The notes under the pieces are model-generated. The model saw only the letters and a list, made by a program, of their open reading frames with translations, ran no database searches and was not told the DNA's origin. A program made the translations under genes and the position numbers. Below, one piece after another: positions 53,704-63,668 of a stretch of DNA of 64,000 bases. Position 1 is the first letter of the stretch. Each line of letters starts with the position of its first letter. Location: the NCBI RefSeq assembly GCF_900129765.1, contig NZ_FQWU01000001.1, positions 1,798,001 through 1,862,000 on the forward strand, in the 5' to 3' direction. This stretch comes from Massilia sp. CF038 (lineage in GTDB: Bacteria > Pseudomonadota > Gammaproteobacteria > Burkholderiales > Burkholderiaceae_D).

Positions 53704-54850
53704 CGTCACGGTGGCCATGGTCGCCGGCGAGGTGTCCGGCGACATGCTCGCCGCGCGCCTGCTGGCCGGCCTGCGTCCCCATTTGCCCGAGGCCCGTTTT
53801 CATGGGATCGGCGGGCCCAATATGCAGGCCCAGGGATTTGTTTCCGACGTCTCGATGGACAAGCTGACCGTACGCGGCCTGTTTGAAGTCATTCCCCGCT
53901 ACCGCGAAATCAAGGGCATCCAGAACGCGCTGCGCGACCGTTTGCTGGCCGAGCGCCCGCAGGTGTTCATCGGCGCCGACTATCCCGGCTTTAACCTGGG
54001 GCTGGAACAGCAGCTCAAGGACGCCGGCATCCCGACGGTGCATTTTGTCAGCCCGCAGATCTGGGCGTGGCGAGGTGGGCGCATCAAGCAGATCATCAAA
54101 TCGGTATCGCACATGCTGGTGATCTTCCCGTTCGAGGAAGAGATCTACCGCCATGCGGGTGTGCCAGTGACGTATATTGGCCATCCGCTGGCCGAGATGA
54201 TTCCCATGGTGCCGGATCAGGCAGCGGCGCGCGTGGCGCTTGGCTTGCCACTCGACGCGCGCGTCATCACCGTCATGCCGGGCAGCCGCATGGGCGAACT
54301 GAAGTACCTGGCGGCGCCTTTCATTGCGGCCGTCAAGCTGCTGGCCCAGCGCGACCCCGATTTGCGTTTCGTGGTGCCGATGGCTGGTGAGCGTCAGCGC
54401 GCGTATTTCAATCAGCTGGTGGCCGACGCTGGTTTGGCGGACGTGCGCATCGATCTGGTGGACGGTTCGCATCCTGCCATTTGCGCCGCCGATGCGGTGC
54501 TAGTGGCGTCCGGTACGGCCACGCTGGAAGTGGCGCTGTTCAAAAAACCGATGGTGATTGCCTACAAGGTGATGGAAGCGTCGTGGCAGATCATGCGCCA
54601 CATGGGTTACCAGCCCTGGATCGGTTTGCCGAATATCCTCGCGCGCGATTTCCTCGTGCCCGAACTGCTGCAGCGCGCCGCCAGCCCGCAAGCCATGGCC
54701 GACGCCGTGTGGCAGCAACTGAACGATGCACCGCAGCGCGCCCGTCTGGTGCAGCGCTTCACTGATATGCACCACAGCCTGCTGCGCGACAGCGCCCAGG
54801 AAAGCGCCGCGGCAGTCATGCGCATCATTACCTCGTCGAAGCGAACATGA
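53687..54850 (+). CDS. lpxB: lipid-A-disaccharide synthase
   Basis: This 387-residue glycosyltransferase joins UDP-2,3-diacylglucosamine and lipid X. The start is uncertain. GTG 53687 gives [18 protein letters not shown], matching the usual LpxB head AMVAGEASGD, and overlaps lpxA by 17 nt; ATG 53717 would cut into that motif. Further motifs are [17 protein letters not shown] and [12 protein letters not shown]. It overlaps rnhB by 4 nt. Confidence 0.94.
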   Translation: MASSADVTVAMVAGEVSGDMLAARLLAGLRPHLPEARFHGIGGPNMQAQGFVSDVSMDKLTVRGLFEVIPRYREIKGIQNALRDRLLAERPQVFIGADYPGFNLGLEQQLKDAGIPTVHFVSPQIWAWRGGRIKQIIKSVSHMLVIFPFEEEIYRHAGVPVTYIGHPLAEMIPMVPDQAAARVALGLPLDARVITVMPGSRMGELKYLAAPFIAAVKLLAQRDPDLRFVVPMAGERQRAYFNQLVADAGLADVRIDLVDGSHPAICAADAVLVASGTATLEVALFKKPMVIAYKVMEASWQIMRHMGYQPWIGLPNILARDFLVPELLQRAASPQAMADAVWQQLNDAPQRARLVQRFTDMHHSLLRDSAQESAAAVMRIITSSKRT

Positions 54851-55545
54851 GAACCAAGAAGGTCAATTTTTATCCGGGGCTGAAGAAAAACGCCTATCCA
54901 TTCACCGCCGAAGACATCGTCTGCGGCGTGGATGAAGCAGGGCGCGGGCCGCTGGCCGGCCCGGTGTTTGCCGCGGCCGTGATCCTGCATCCGGAACGGC
55001 CGATTGACGGCCTGCGCGACTCCAAGAAGCTCACTGCCGAACGGCGCGATGCGCTGGCGCCCTTGATCCGACAGCATGCGCTGGCCTGGGCGATTGCCGA
55101 GTGCTCGCACGAAGAAATCGACAAGTACAACATTCTGCAGGCGACCATGCTGGCCATGAAGCGGGCCGTGGAAGCACTGGCCACCTTGCCGACCGTGGCC
55201 CTGATTGATGGTAACCGCAGTCCGATGATGGCAATCCGCTGCTGCCCGATCATCGAGGGCGACGACAAGGTGCACGCCATTTCCGCAGCCTCGATTCTGG
55301 CCAAGACGGCACGCGACGCTGCGCTGGTGCTGCTGCATCAGCAGTATCCCGAATACGGTTTCGATCAGCACAAGGGCTACGGCACGGCGCTGCATTTGCA
55401 GCGCCTGAAGGAACATGGCGCTTCGCCGGTACACCGACGCTCGTTTGCGCCGGTCCGCGCGGTGCTGCCGGTGGCCCCTGGCGACGCTTACCTGGGCGCG
55501 TCCATGGCATTTGACTTTGGCGACCTTGACGAGGCACTGGCATGA
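54847..55545 (+). CDS. rnhB: ribonuclease HII
   Basis: This 232-residue enzyme removes ribonucleotides from DNA and RNA primers. Active-site motifs are [21 protein letters not shown] ([12 protein letters not shown]), DSKKL, IDGN and [13 protein letters not shown]. An N-terminal extension of about 18 residues precedes the core; it could start later, but ATG 54847 overlaps lpxB in the usual ATGA way. It overlaps the methyltransferase gene by 4 nt. Confidence 0.95.
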   Translation: MRTKKVNFYPGLKKNAYPFTAEDIVCGVDEAGRGPLAGPVFAAAVILHPERPIDGLRDSKKLTAERRDALAPLIRQHALAWAIAECSHEEIDKYNILQATMLAMKRAVEALATLPTVALIDGNRSPMMAIRCCPIIEGDDKVHAISAASILAKTARDAALVLLHQQYPEYGFDQHKGYGTALHLQRLKEHGASPVHRRSFAPVRAVLPVAPGDAYLGASMAFDFGDLDEALA

Positions 55546-56327
55546 AGACCATTACCTCGCGCGACAACCCACTCTATAAAGAACTGAAGCACCTGGCAGG
55601 CAGCTCGCAAGCGCGGCGCAAGGCCGGCCAGACCCTGCTCGACGGCGTGCACCTGTGCCAGACCTACCTGCAGCTGCGCGGTGTGCCGCGCCATTGCATT
55701 TTGTCCGAGAGCGCCCTGGCCAATCCGGAAGTGGCGGACATCCTGATGCAGTGCGAGAACGCGCACGCCCATTGCACTGCCATGCCTGATGCGCTGTACA
55801 GCGCGCTAAGCCAGGTGGAGCACGGGGTCGGTTTGATGTTCCTGATCGATACGCCCGTGCTGGCGGTGCCGGCCGTGCTGGAACGCGATGCGGTCATGCT
55901 GGACAACCTGCAGGACCCGGGCAATGTGGGCTCGATCCTGCGCAGCGCCGCCGCCGCCGGCATCACGCAGGTATTCTGCAGCAGCGGCACGGCGTTCTGC
56001 TGGTCGCCCAAGGTGCTGCGCGCCGCGATGGGTGCGCACTTCGTCGTGGAGATCTACGAAAACGTCGATCTGGCCGCGCTGATCAGCTCGTCGGCGATTC
56101 CCGTACTTGCCACCAGCGGTTACGCGAAGCAACGTTTGTATGAAGTTGACTTGCGTCAACAAGTCGCGTGGTTATTCGGTCACGAGGGGCAGGGCGTGGC
56201 GGACGATCTGCTAGGATTAGCCAGCAATCAGGTTGTCATCCCACATCTCGGTCAAATCGAATCGCTCAATGTTGCAGCGTGCGCAGCAGTGTGTTTTTTT
56301 GAGCAATTAAGGCAGAAACAGATGTAG
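55542..56327 (+). CDS. SpoU/TrmH-family RNA 2'-O-methyltransferase
   Basis: This 261-residue SPOUT methyltransferase has an N-terminal substrate-binding region ([23 protein letters not shown]) and a C-terminal trefoil-knot domain. The three motifs are [29 protein letters not shown] and [22 protein letters not shown], trimmed: IPHLG..ESLNV. It resembles 23S rRNA Gm methyltransferases (RlmB-like), but the target is not certain. It is the last gene of the superoperon. Confidence 0.88.
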   Translation: MKTITSRDNPLYKELKHLAGSSQARRKAGQTLLDGVHLCQTYLQLRGVPRHCILSESALANPEVADILMQCENAHAHCTAMPDALYSALSQVEHGVGLMFLIDTPVLAVPAVLERDAVMLDNLQDPGNVGSILRSAAAAGITQVFCSSGTAFCWSPKVLRAAMGAHFVVEIYENVDLAALISSSAIPVLATSGYAKQRLYEVDLRQQVAWLFGHEGQGVADDLLGLASNQVVIPHLGQIESLNVAACAAVCFFEQLRQKQM

Positions 56328-56377
56328 ACGGTTTGACAATCCTTAGGTACTCTTGAAGGCAGGGCTTTCTCGGAGTA

Positions 56378-57580
56378 ATGATGGATATCAGCCACTTACA
56401 TTTCCTGGTTGCAGAAGGCGACAACGGTCAGCGCAAACACCTTTGCGACATGCTGGCCACGCTTGGTGCCATTCAGATGACGCAAGTCTCCGATGGCGCC
56501 GCCGCGCTGCACTGCTTTCATGATGCATTCACACCCGCGGTCCACATCGCCATTATCGACATCGGCCTGGCCCATCCCGACGGTCTGGAGCTGATTCGTG
56601 AGCTGGCTGCGCGCAACTGCCGCGCGCGCGTCATCATCATAGGCACGCTCGATACCACGCTGCTGTTCAGCGTTGAAACCATGGCGCAGGCATACGGGCT
56701 GGAGCTGCTGGGCACTCTGGCGCAGCCCGTCAACGCCGAGCCCTTGCAAGAAATGATAGGCCACTACCAGCCCGGCGGCCCGGATACCACGCCGCCGCTG
56801 CCGCCGCAGATGGACTTCGAGCAGGTTGCCGCAGGCCTGCAGGCGCGTGAATTCGAACCGTATTTCCAGCCCAAGATCGTGCTTGAAACGGGGCATATCA
56901 AAGGCCTGGAAGTGTTTGCGCGCTGGCTGCATCCCGAGCATGGCGTGCTGGGACCTGCGTCGTTTATGGGCGCGCTGCAAAAAAACAGCCGCATTGATTT
57001 TCTCGACTGGAGCATGATCGAAAAGTCGGTCGCGCATTGTCGCCGCTTTCACGAGCAGGGTTTGCCGGTAGAGATATCGATCAACGTGGCGCCCGAGACG
57101 CTGGCGCATCCGGCGTTTATTCAGCAGATCAGTGCCTGCGTTGAACGGCACCAGATCATGCCGCAGTACCTGACGTTTGAGACGCCGGAATCGTCGGTGC
57201 TGACCAATGACCCGAGTTTTCTCGAGCGCCTGGTGCGGCTGCGCATGCTGGGGTATGGCCTGGCGATTGACGATTACGGTACCGGGCGCTCCAACCTGCA
57301 GCTGCTGGCGCGGGTGCCGTTCACGGAGCTCAAGATCGACCGCAGTTTTGTCGATGGCGCGGCGCGCAGGCGGGCGTTGGGGACGGTGCTCAGTTCCTGC
57401 CTGACGCTGGCGCGCAGTCTGGGGCGCGAATCGTGCGCGGTGGGGGTGGAGACGCGGCAGGATTGGGATTTCTTGCAGGGGCTGGGGTGCACGTATGCGC
57501 AGGGTCACCACATTGCCAGGCCGATGGCGGCGGAGGCGTTTCCGGGTTGGCTCAAAGACTGGATGCAGTTCTTTGATTAG
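56378..57580 (+). CDS. degenerate receiver-EAL domain protein
   Basis: This 400-residue protein has a receiver domain (about 5-130) and an EAL domain (about 145-395). The receiver keeps phosphoacceptor-like D61 (IAIIDIGLAHPDG) and T90, but the conserved Lys of the KP motif is Q116 (LAQPVN). The EAL motif itself reads EVF (178-180), and the general-base Glu of the AEGVE motif is V355 (AVGVET). N236, D298-D299 and K319 are kept. Such changes usually mean no c-di-GMP hydrolysis but possible binding. GGAG precedes ATG 56378. It is not near a kinase. It ends 3 nt before repeat copy 10. Confidence 0.88.
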   Translation: MMDISHLHFLVAEGDNGQRKHLCDMLATLGAIQMTQVSDGAAALHCFHDAFTPAVHIAIIDIGLAHPDGLELIRELAARNCRARVIIIGTLDTTLLFSVETMAQAYGLELLGTLAQPVNAEPLQEMIGHYQPGGPDTTPPLPPQMDFEQVAAGLQAREFEPYFQPKIVLETGHIKGLEVFARWLHPEHGVLGPASFMGALQKNSRIDFLDWSMIEKSVAHCRRFHEQGLPVEISINVAPETLAHPAFIQQISACVERHQIMPQYLTFETPESSVLTNDPSFLERLVRLRMLGYGLAIDDYGTGRSNLQLLARVPFTELKIDRSFVDGAARRRALGTVLSSCLTLARSLGRESCAVGVETRQDWDFLQGLGCTYAQGHHIARPMAAEAFPGWLKDWMQFFD

Positions 57581-57583
57581 CCA

Positions 57584-57669
57584 ACATCGCCCTCGCGAAG
57601 GCGGGGGCCTATACCACGCTACCGGATTCGGATGCGTGGTATGGGCCCCCGCCTGCGCGAGGGCGATGT
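57584..57669. repeat. intergenic palindromic repeat, copy 10
   Basis: This 86-nt palindrome has C-type arms (CATCGCCCTCGCGAAGGCGG left, CTGCGCGAGGGCGATG right) and a diverged core (ACCGGATTCGGATG). It starts 3 nt after the receiver-EAL stop and ends 41 nt before the stop of the convergent ppsR. Confidence 0.87.
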
Positions 57670-57710
57670 GACGGCTTTTTCCCTGCCGGGTATCGCTCCA
57701 GCGCTTGCGG

Positions 57711-58559
57711 CTAATATTCGCGCCGGTCTGGTTTGATCTCTTGCAGGATCGTGGTTGCGATTTCTTCGATTGATTTGGTGGTTGAAGAGAGCCAGCGAAT
57801 CCCTTCGCGCTTCATCATCAGCTCAGCCTCGTTCACCTCGTAGCGGCAGTTTTCGATGGAGGCGTACTTGCTGCCTGCGCGCCGCTCGTGCCGAATCTCG
57901 GACAGCCGCTCCGGCGTAATCGACAGGCCGAATATCTTGGCGCGAAACGGCGGCAGCGAAGAAGGCAGTTTGCCGCGCTCGAAGTCGTCCGGAATGAGCG
58001 GGTAGTTGGCGGCCTTGATCCCATACTGCATGGCCAGGTACAGACTGGTCGGGGTCTTGCCCGAGCGCGAAACGCCTACCAGTATCACATCGGCCGATGC
58101 CAGATTCTTGTGCGACTGCCCGTCATCGTGCGCCAGCGAGAAGTTGATCGCCTCGATGCGGTTCTTGTATTCCTCGCTGTCGACGATGTTGTGCGAGCGG
58201 CCAATGGTATGGGTCGACATCACCCCCAGTTCTTGTTCCAGTGGGGCAACAAACGTCTGGATCAAGTCCATGTGCATGCCGTTGGCCTTGCGGATCACGT
58301 CCGACAAGTCTGGCTTGACCAGGGTCGAGAACACGATCGGGCGCTGGTGGTCGGCCTTGAAAGCGTCGTTAATTTTGCGCATCGCGTCATACGCCTTGTC
58401 GACCGTGTCGATGAAGGGCAGGCGGATCTGGCGGAAGCGCAGGTCGAATTGCGTCAATACAGCATGGCCGAAGGTCTCCGCCGTGATGCCGGTGCCGTCA
58501 GAGACGAAAAAGACGGTGCGGGCCGAGGTGGGCAGAGGAGGGCGTGTTTCTGTGGTCAT
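57711..58559 (-). CDS. ppsR: PEP synthase regulatory protein (kinase/pyrophosphorylase)
   Basis: This 282-residue DUF299 protein inactivates PEP synthase by ADP-dependent phosphorylation of a Thr and reactivates it with phosphate. Motifs are [20 protein letters not shown] (trimmed: SDGTGITAE) and the P-loop [16 protein letters not shown]. It is divergent from ppsA, the usual arrangement, and separated by 173 nt holding both promoters. The start ATG 58559 was kept because the next Met lies within the core. Confidence 0.94.
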   Translation of the reverse strand: MTTETRPPLPTSARTVFFVSDGTGITAETFGHAVLTQFDLRFRQIRLPFIDTVDKAYDAMRKINDAFKADHQRPIVFSTLVKPDLSDVIRKANGMHMDLIQTFVAPLEQELGVMSTHTIGRSHNIVDSEEYKNRIEAINFSLAHDDGQSHKNLASADVILVGVSRSGKTPTSLYLAMQYGIKAANYPLIPDDFERGKLPSSLPPFRAKIFGLSITPERLSEIRHERRAGSKYASIENCRYEVNEAELMMKREGIRWLSSTTKSIEEIATTILQEIKPDRREY

Positions 58560-58732
58560 AAGTTTCCGGTCTGTTCGGATGCTGCCAATGTTTCAAGGTT
58601 GTGCGCTGTAAATTTGCGGCCGAGGCTGTAAAATGCTCTGCATCGTAACAATTGTGCTGCACCACACAAAGAATAACAAGAACGGTCGCTAGCCCTGCGC
58701 AAAGATTTCTATCAATAGTAAGGGTGTTTATT

Positions 58733-61162
58733 ATGACTAACGCAGTATTCAAGGAGCCGGAACGCACAGGCGTGTATGTCGCGCCATTCGAGCAATTGCG
58801 CATGACCGATGTGGAATCGGTGGGCGGCAAAAATGCGTCGCTGGGAGAGATGATCAGCCAGCTGGCCGCAGCGGGCGTGCGCGTGCCTGGGGGCTTTGCC
58901 ACCACGGCCGAAGCATTCCGCGATTTTCTGACGCATGCGCTGCCGAACGGCCCGTCGCTGGCCGATCGCATTGCCACGCGCCTGGAAGGCTTGAACATCG
59001 ACGACGTGCGTTCGCTCGCCGCCGCCGGTGCCGAGATTCGCCAGTGGATCGTTGAAACCCCGTTCCAGGACCGTCTGGAACAGGAAATCCGTTCGTCCTA
59101 CGCACGCCTGGTGGCCGATTCGGAAACCGAAATGTCGTTTGCCGTGCGCTCGTCGGCGACCGCGGAAGACTTGCCTGATGCGTCCTTCGCTGGCCAGCAG
59201 GAGTCCTTCCTGAATGTGGTTGGCATCGACAATGTGCTCGAGGCGATGAAGCACGTGTTCGCGTCGCTGTACAACGACCGCGCCATCTCGTACCGCGTGC
59301 ACAAAGGCTTTACCCACGCTGAAGTCGCGCTGTCGGCTGGCGTGCAGCGCATGGTCCGTTCCGACCTGGGCGCCTCCGGCGTGATGTTCACCATCGATAC
59401 CGAGTCCGGCTTCAAGGATGTGGTGTTCGTCACCTCCAGCTATGGCCTGGGCGAGACGGTGGTGCAGGGCGCGGTCAATCCCGACGAATTCTATGTCCAC
59501 AAGCCGATGCTGGAACAAGGCAAGTCGCCTGTCATCCGCCGTAATATCGGCTCCAAGCTGGTCAAGATGGAGTTCACCGCGGAAGCCAAGGCGGGCCGCT
59601 CGGTCAAGACGGTCGACGTGCCAATCGAAATGCGCAACCGCTATTCGCTGGACGACGCCGAAGTGGTGGAGCTGGCCAAGTACGCTGTCATCATTGAAAA
59701 CCACTATGGCCGTCCAATGGACATCGAGTGGGGCAAGGATGGCCGCGACGGCAAACTGTACATCCTGCAGGCGCGCCCGGAGACGGTCAAGTCGCAGCAG
59801 AAGTCGACCGATGCGCAGCAGCGCTTCAAGCTCAAAGGCAGTGGCACGGTGCTGGCCTCGGGCCGCGCGATTGGCCAGAAAATTGGCGCCGGCCGCGTGC
59901 GCGTGATTCACGATCCATCGGAGATGGAACGCGTGCAGCCGGGTGACGTGCTGGTGGCCGACATGACCGATCCGAACTGGGAACCGGTCATGAAACGCGC
60001 CTCTGCCATTGTCACCAACCGCGGCGGCCGTACCTGCCACGCGGCGATCATTGCGCGTGAACTGGGTGTGCCGGCGGTGGTGGGTTGCGGTGACGCGACC
60101 GAGACGCTCAAGGATGGCATGCTGGTGACGGTGTCGTGTGCGGAGGGCGACGAAGGCCGCATCTATGACGGTCTGCTGGAAACCGAAATTTCGGAAGTGG
60201 CGCGCGGCGAACTGCCGAAGATCCCGACCAAGATCATGATGAACGTGGGTAATCCACAGCTGGCCTTCGACTTCCAGTCGATCCCGAACGGCGGCGTGGG
60301 TCTGGCCCGCCTCGAGTTCATCATCAACAACAACATCGGCGTACACCCGAAGGCGATTCTCGAGTACCCGAACATCGATGCAGACCTGAAGAAGGCGGTC
60401 GAATCGGTCGCGCGCGGCCACGCTTCGCCAAAGGCCTTCTACATCGACAAGCTGGCCGAAGGAATTGCCACCATTGCTGCGGCGTTCTGGCCCAAGCCAG
60501 TGATCGTGCGTCTGTCCGACTTCAAGTCGAACGAGTACAAGAAGCTGATTGGCGGTTCGCGTTACGAGCCGGATGAAGAAAACCCGATGCTGGGCTTCCG
60601 CGGTGCGGCGCGTTATCTGTCGGCCGATTTTGCCGAGTCGTTCGAGATGGAATGTGCCGCCATGAAGCGCGTGCGCAACGACATGGGTCTGACCAACGTC
60701 GAGATCATGGTGCCGTTCGTGCGTACCCTGGGCCAGGCCGAAAAAGTGGTCAACCTGCTGGGCAAGAATGGCCTCAAGCGCGGCGAAAACGGCCTGCGTC
60801 TGATCATGATGTGCGAAGTGCCGTCGAACGCGATTCTGGCCAACGACTTCCTGCAGTATTTCGATGGCTTCTCGATCGGTTCCAACGATCTGACCCAGCT
60901 CACGCTGGGCCTGGACCGCGATTCGGGCATGGCGCTGCTGGCAGCGGACTTTGACGAGCGCGATCCGGCGGTCAAGGCGCTGCTGTCGATGGCGATCAAG
61001 GCGTGCCGCGAGCAGGGCAAGTACATCGGCATTTGCGGGCAGGGGCCTTCCGATCATCCGGACTTTGCGGCCTGGCTGATGGGTGAAGGGATTGAGTCGA
61101 TGTCGCTTAATCCGGATTCGGTGATCGACACCTGGCAGAAACTGGCGTCGCTGCAGAAGTAA
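58733..61162 (+). CDS. ppsA: phosphoenolpyruvate synthase
   Basis: This 809-residue enzyme makes PEP from pyruvate and ATP with AMP and phosphate. The start is ATG 58733, head [15 protein letters not shown]. An ATP-grasp domain ([28 protein letters not shown]) is followed by the phospho-His domain with H436 in [15 protein letters not shown]. The C-terminal PEP/pyruvate domain has [17 protein letters not shown]. The regulated Thr is next to the catalytic His, as required for PpsR control. Confidence 0.97.
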   Translation: MTNAVFKEPERTGVYVAPFEQLRMTDVESVGGKNASLGEMISQLAAAGVRVPGGFATTAEAFRDFLTHALPNGPSLADRIATRLEGLNIDDVRSLAAAGAEIRQWIVETPFQDRLEQEIRSSYARLVADSETEMSFAVRSSATAEDLPDASFAGQQESFLNVVGIDNVLEAMKHVFASLYNDRAISYRVHKGFTHAEVALSAGVQRMVRSDLGASGVMFTIDTESGFKDVVFVTSSYGLGETVVQGAVNPDEFYVHKPMLEQGKSPVIRRNIGSKLVKMEFTAEAKAGRSVKTVDVPIEMRNRYSLDDAEVVELAKYAVIIENHYGRPMDIEWGKDGRDGKLYILQARPETVKSQQKSTDAQQRFKLKGSGTVLASGRAIGQKIGAGRVRVIHDPSEMERVQPGDVLVADMTDPNWEPVMKRASAIVTNRGGRTCHAAIIARELGVPAVVGCGDATETLKDGMLVTVSCAEGDEGRIYDGLLETEISEVARGELPKIPTKIMMNVGNPQLAFDFQSIPNGGVGLARLEFIINNNIGVHPKAILEYPNIDADLKKAVESVARGHASPKAFYIDKLAEGIATIAAAFWPKPVIVRLSDFKSNEYKKLIGGSRYEPDEENPMLGFRGAARYLSADFAESFEMECAAMKRVRNDMGLTNVEIMVPFVRTLGQAEKVVNLLGKNGLKRGENGLRLIMMCEVPSNAILANDFLQYFDGFSIGSNDLTQLTLGLDRDSGMALLAADFDERDPAVKALLSMAIKACREQGKYIGICGQGPSDHPDFAAWLMGEGIESMSLNPDSVIDTWQKLASLQK

Positions 61163-61178
61163 TCGCAAGCGATGGTCG

Positions 61179-61216
61179 AAAAGCCTTCCCGCGCTCTCGC
61201 GCCGGAAGGCTTTTTT
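61179..61216 (+). terminator. intrinsic terminator after ppsA
   Basis: AAAAGCCTTCC (61179-61189) pairs with GGAAGGC plus TTTTTT (61204-61216) around a GC-rich loop. It lies 16 nt after the ppsA stop, ahead of repeat copy 11. Confidence 0.88.
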
Positions 61217-61225
61217 ACGTCCACT

Positions 61226-61312
61226 TCATCGCCCTCGCGGAGGCGGGGGCCCATACCGCGTTGCCGAAGTTGTTCACTGTGCCATAGGCCCCCGCCTTCG
61301 CGAGGGCGATGT
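61226..61312. repeat. intergenic palindromic repeat, copy 11
   Basis: This 87-nt copy has C-type arms (CATCGCCCTCGCGGAGGCGG left, CCTTCGCGAGGGCGATG right) and the core CCGAAGTTGTTC on the plus strand. It follows the ppsA terminator, so it is not needed to end that transcript. It lies 88 nt before the NfeD-like gene. Confidence 0.87.
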
Positions 61313-61400
61313 AGTGGCGTCGCTAAATTACCGCCACATTCATCAACAGAACAGCTATTATGAAACCTGCAATATCTTGGACAATTCTTAAGGAGCTGCA

Positions 61401-61823
61401 ATGACAGAATTGACGGGCTGGCTGGTGCTGGCCGGGGTGCTGGTGGTCTTTGAGCTGTTCACCGGGACGTTCTATGTATTGATGATTGCAATTGGCATGG
61501 CCTTCGGCGCCATCGCCGCCGCGCTTGGCTTTAGTCTGCCGGTGCAGGTGCTGGTGGCCGCCGTGGTGGGCGTGCTCTCCACGGGCATTTTGCATCGCAG
61601 CCGCTTTGGCCGCCCGCTGCGCCAGGATGCCGCGCGCGACCCGAACGTGAACATCGATATCGGCCAGGTCCTGCATGTCGATACCTGGAACGATACCAAA
61701 GCGCGCGCCATGTACCGCGGCGCCTTGTGGGATGTGGAACTGGCGCCAGGCGCTATTGCCGGCAGTGGCAATTACAAGATTGTTGAACTTCGCGGCAGCC
61801 ATCTGGTTGTCGCCAACGCATAA
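61401..61823 (+). CDS. NfeD-family membrane protein
   Basis: This 140-residue protein starts behind AAGGAG. Two or three TM helices (about 5-25, 30-45, 48-65) are followed by an OB-fold-like C-terminal domain (YRGALWDVELAPGAIAGSGNYKIVELRGSHLVV) typical of short NfeD proteins (NfeD1b). These pair with SPFH proteins and are thought to shape or stabilise their membrane assemblies. The next gene, 23 nt away, is such a protein. Confidence 0.88.
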   Translation: MTELTGWLVLAGVLVVFELFTGTFYVLMIAIGMAFGAIAAALGFSLPVQVLVAAVVGVLSTGILHRSRFGRPLRQDAARDPNVNIDIGQVLHVDTWNDTKARAMYRGALWDVELAPGAIAGSGNYKIVELRGSHLVVANA

Positions 61824-61846
61824 CCACTCACTGAAAGAGACTAGGC

Positions 61847-62764
61847 ATGGAAACGTTTGGAATTTTTACCATAGTGCTGTTTGTCGTCGCGCTGGTATTC
61901 GTGTTCAAGACCATCAACGTGGTCCCGCAGCAGCATGCATGGGTGGTGGAGCGTCTCGGCAAATATCACGCCACGCTGGCGCCAGGTTTGAACATCGTCA
62001 TTCCCTTCATTGACCGCATCGCCTACAAGCACATTCTGAAAGAGATTCCGCTGGATGTGCCGCCGCAGGTCTGCATCACGCGCGATAACACGCAGCTGCA
62101 AGTGGACGGCATTTTATACTTCCAGATTACCGACGCCATGCGCGCGTCTTACGGTTCGTCGAATTATCTGGCAGCGATTACCCAGCTGGCGCAAACGACG
62201 CTGCGTTCAGTAATCGGCAAAATGGAACTCGACCGAACCTTTGAAGAGCGCGATCACATCAACACCACCATCGTCAACGCGATCGACGAGTCGGCCGCGA
62301 ACTGGGGTGTGAAGGTACTGCGCTACGAGATCAAGGATTTGACGCCGCCAGAATCGATCCTGCATTCGATGCAAGCGCAAATTACGGCCGAACGTGAAAA
62401 GCGTGCGCTGATTGCGGCGTCGGAAGGGCGCAAGCAGGAACAGATCAATATCGCGACAGGTGAACGCGAAGCGGCCATTGCGCGCTCGGAAGGTGAAAAG
62501 CAGGCTTCCATCAATCGCGCTGAAGGTCAGGCCGCCGCCATCGTGGCGCTGGCAGAAGCGAATGCCTCGGCCCTGCGCCAGATTGCCGACGCCATTGGCG
62601 CGCCTGGCGGGCACGATGCCGTCAATCTGAAAGTGGCGGAGCAGTATGTGAACGCCTTTGCGCATCTGGCCAAGACCAACAACTCGATCATCGTTCCGGC
62701 CAACATGGGCGACATGAGCGGACTGATTGCCAGCGCCATGCAGATCGTCAAATCGCAGAAGTAG
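61847..62764 (+). CDS. SPFH/band 7 (stomatin-like) membrane protein
   Basis: This 305-residue protein has an N-terminal membrane hairpin or TM (about 4-22), a SPFH domain (VVPQQHAWVVERLGKYHATLAPGLNIVIPF), and an Ala/Glu-rich coiled coil (REKRALIAASEGRKQEQINIATGEREAAIARSEG, trimmed to its repeating A/E/R pattern). It is close to QmcA/YbbK and bacterial stomatins. It forms an operon with the NfeD gene upstream. Membrane microdomain organisation is inferred from family knowledge. Confidence 0.92.
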   Translation: METFGIFTIVLFVVALVFVFKTINVVPQQHAWVVERLGKYHATLAPGLNIVIPFIDRIAYKHILKEIPLDVPPQVCITRDNTQLQVDGILYFQITDAMRASYGSSNYLAAITQLAQTTLRSVIGKMELDRTFEERDHINTTIVNAIDESAANWGVKVLRYEIKDLTPPESILHSMQAQITAEREKRALIAASEGRKQEQINIATGEREAAIARSEGEKQASINRAEGQAAAIVALAEANASALRQIADAIGAPGGHDAVNLKVAEQYVNAFAHLAKTNNSIIVPANMGDMSGLIASAMQIVKSQK

Positions 62765-62850
62765 CATTGCCTTGCGCGGGGCCGCCTCCGCGCATATTCT
62801 GCTCAGCGGCAAGTGCTGGACTCGTCAAACATTCACAGGCTGGGGACGCA

Positions 62851-63654
62851 ATGCAAGTCATCATCATCACCGGGGCATCCGACGGCATCGGCGCAGAAAT
62901 GGCACGCCAGCTTGCTGCGCGCGGCAAGGATGTTGGCTTGGTCCTCGCTGCGCGCAATCAGGACATGCTCGACGCCGTCGCTGGTGAATGCGCCGCGCTG
63001 GGCGCGCAGACACTGACCGTGGCGACCGATGTCGGAGTGCAGGATCAATGCCGTCATCTGATCGATGCCACCGTGGCGCGCTTTGGCCACATCGACGCGC
63101 TGATCAACAATGCCGGCCGTTCGGCCCATGCCCTGTTCGAAGATGTTGCGGACCTGGGCTGGTACGAAGACTTGATGCGCGTGAATTTGTGGGGCAGCGT
63201 CTGGTGTACCCACGCTGCCTTGCCGCACCTGAAAGCATCCAAGGGCAGCATTGTTGCAGTGTCATCGCTGGCAGGGCTGGTGGGTGTGCCCGGCCGCTCT
63301 GCGTATGGGGCGACCAAGTTTGCCATGACGGGCTTTTTTGAAAGCTTGCGGGCGGAACTGAAAGGGGCAGGGGTAAGCGTGACGACGGCGTATCCCGGCG
63401 TGGTGGCCACGCGCATCCGTCACCGCGGCTACAACGCCCAGGGCGGCATCCTTGGCAGCAGCAGCCTGAAGGAAGACGATGCCATGCCGGTCGAGGAATG
63501 CGCCCGCCTGATCATTGACGGAATGGCGGCACGCAGGCGTGAAGTGGTGATGACGGCCAAGGGCAAACTGGGCCGCTTCCTGAAACTGATTGCCCCTGGC
63601 CTGGTGGAAAACCTTGCCTTGCGTGCTGTGAGCGACGAGCAAAAGCCCCACTAA
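62851..63654 (+). CDS. short-chain dehydrogenase/reductase
   Basis: This 267-residue SDR oxidoreductase has the nucleotide-binding TGASDGIGAEMARQLAARG, NNAG (NNAGRSAH) and the catalytic Ser-Tyr-Lys set (VSSLAGLVGVPGRSAYGATKFAMTG). ATG 62851 is chosen because it places the Rossmann motif at the usual position near residue 8. The closest style is the YqjQ/DltE-like classical SDRs, with substrate unknown. It lies 86 nt after the SPFH gene and may be a separate transcript. Confidence 0.9.
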   Translation: MQVIIITGASDGIGAEMARQLAARGKDVGLVLAARNQDMLDAVAGECAALGAQTLTVATDVGVQDQCRHLIDATVARFGHIDALINNAGRSAHALFEDVADLGWYEDLMRVNLWGSVWCTHAALPHLKASKGSIVAVSSLAGLVGVPGRSAYGATKFAMTGFFESLRAELKGAGVSVTTAYPGVVATRIRHRGYNAQGGILGSSSLKEDDAMPVEECARLIIDGMAARRREVVMTAKGKLGRFLKLIAPGLVENLALRAVSDEQKPH

Positions 63655-63668
63655 GGCGCGTGCCTTCC

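Noticed and set aside
58712-61168. 818-residue minus-strand open frame opposite ppsA
   Set aside because: This is the antisense frame of ppsA, with His/Arg/Gln-rich composition and no domain. It has no own ribosome site or neighbours.
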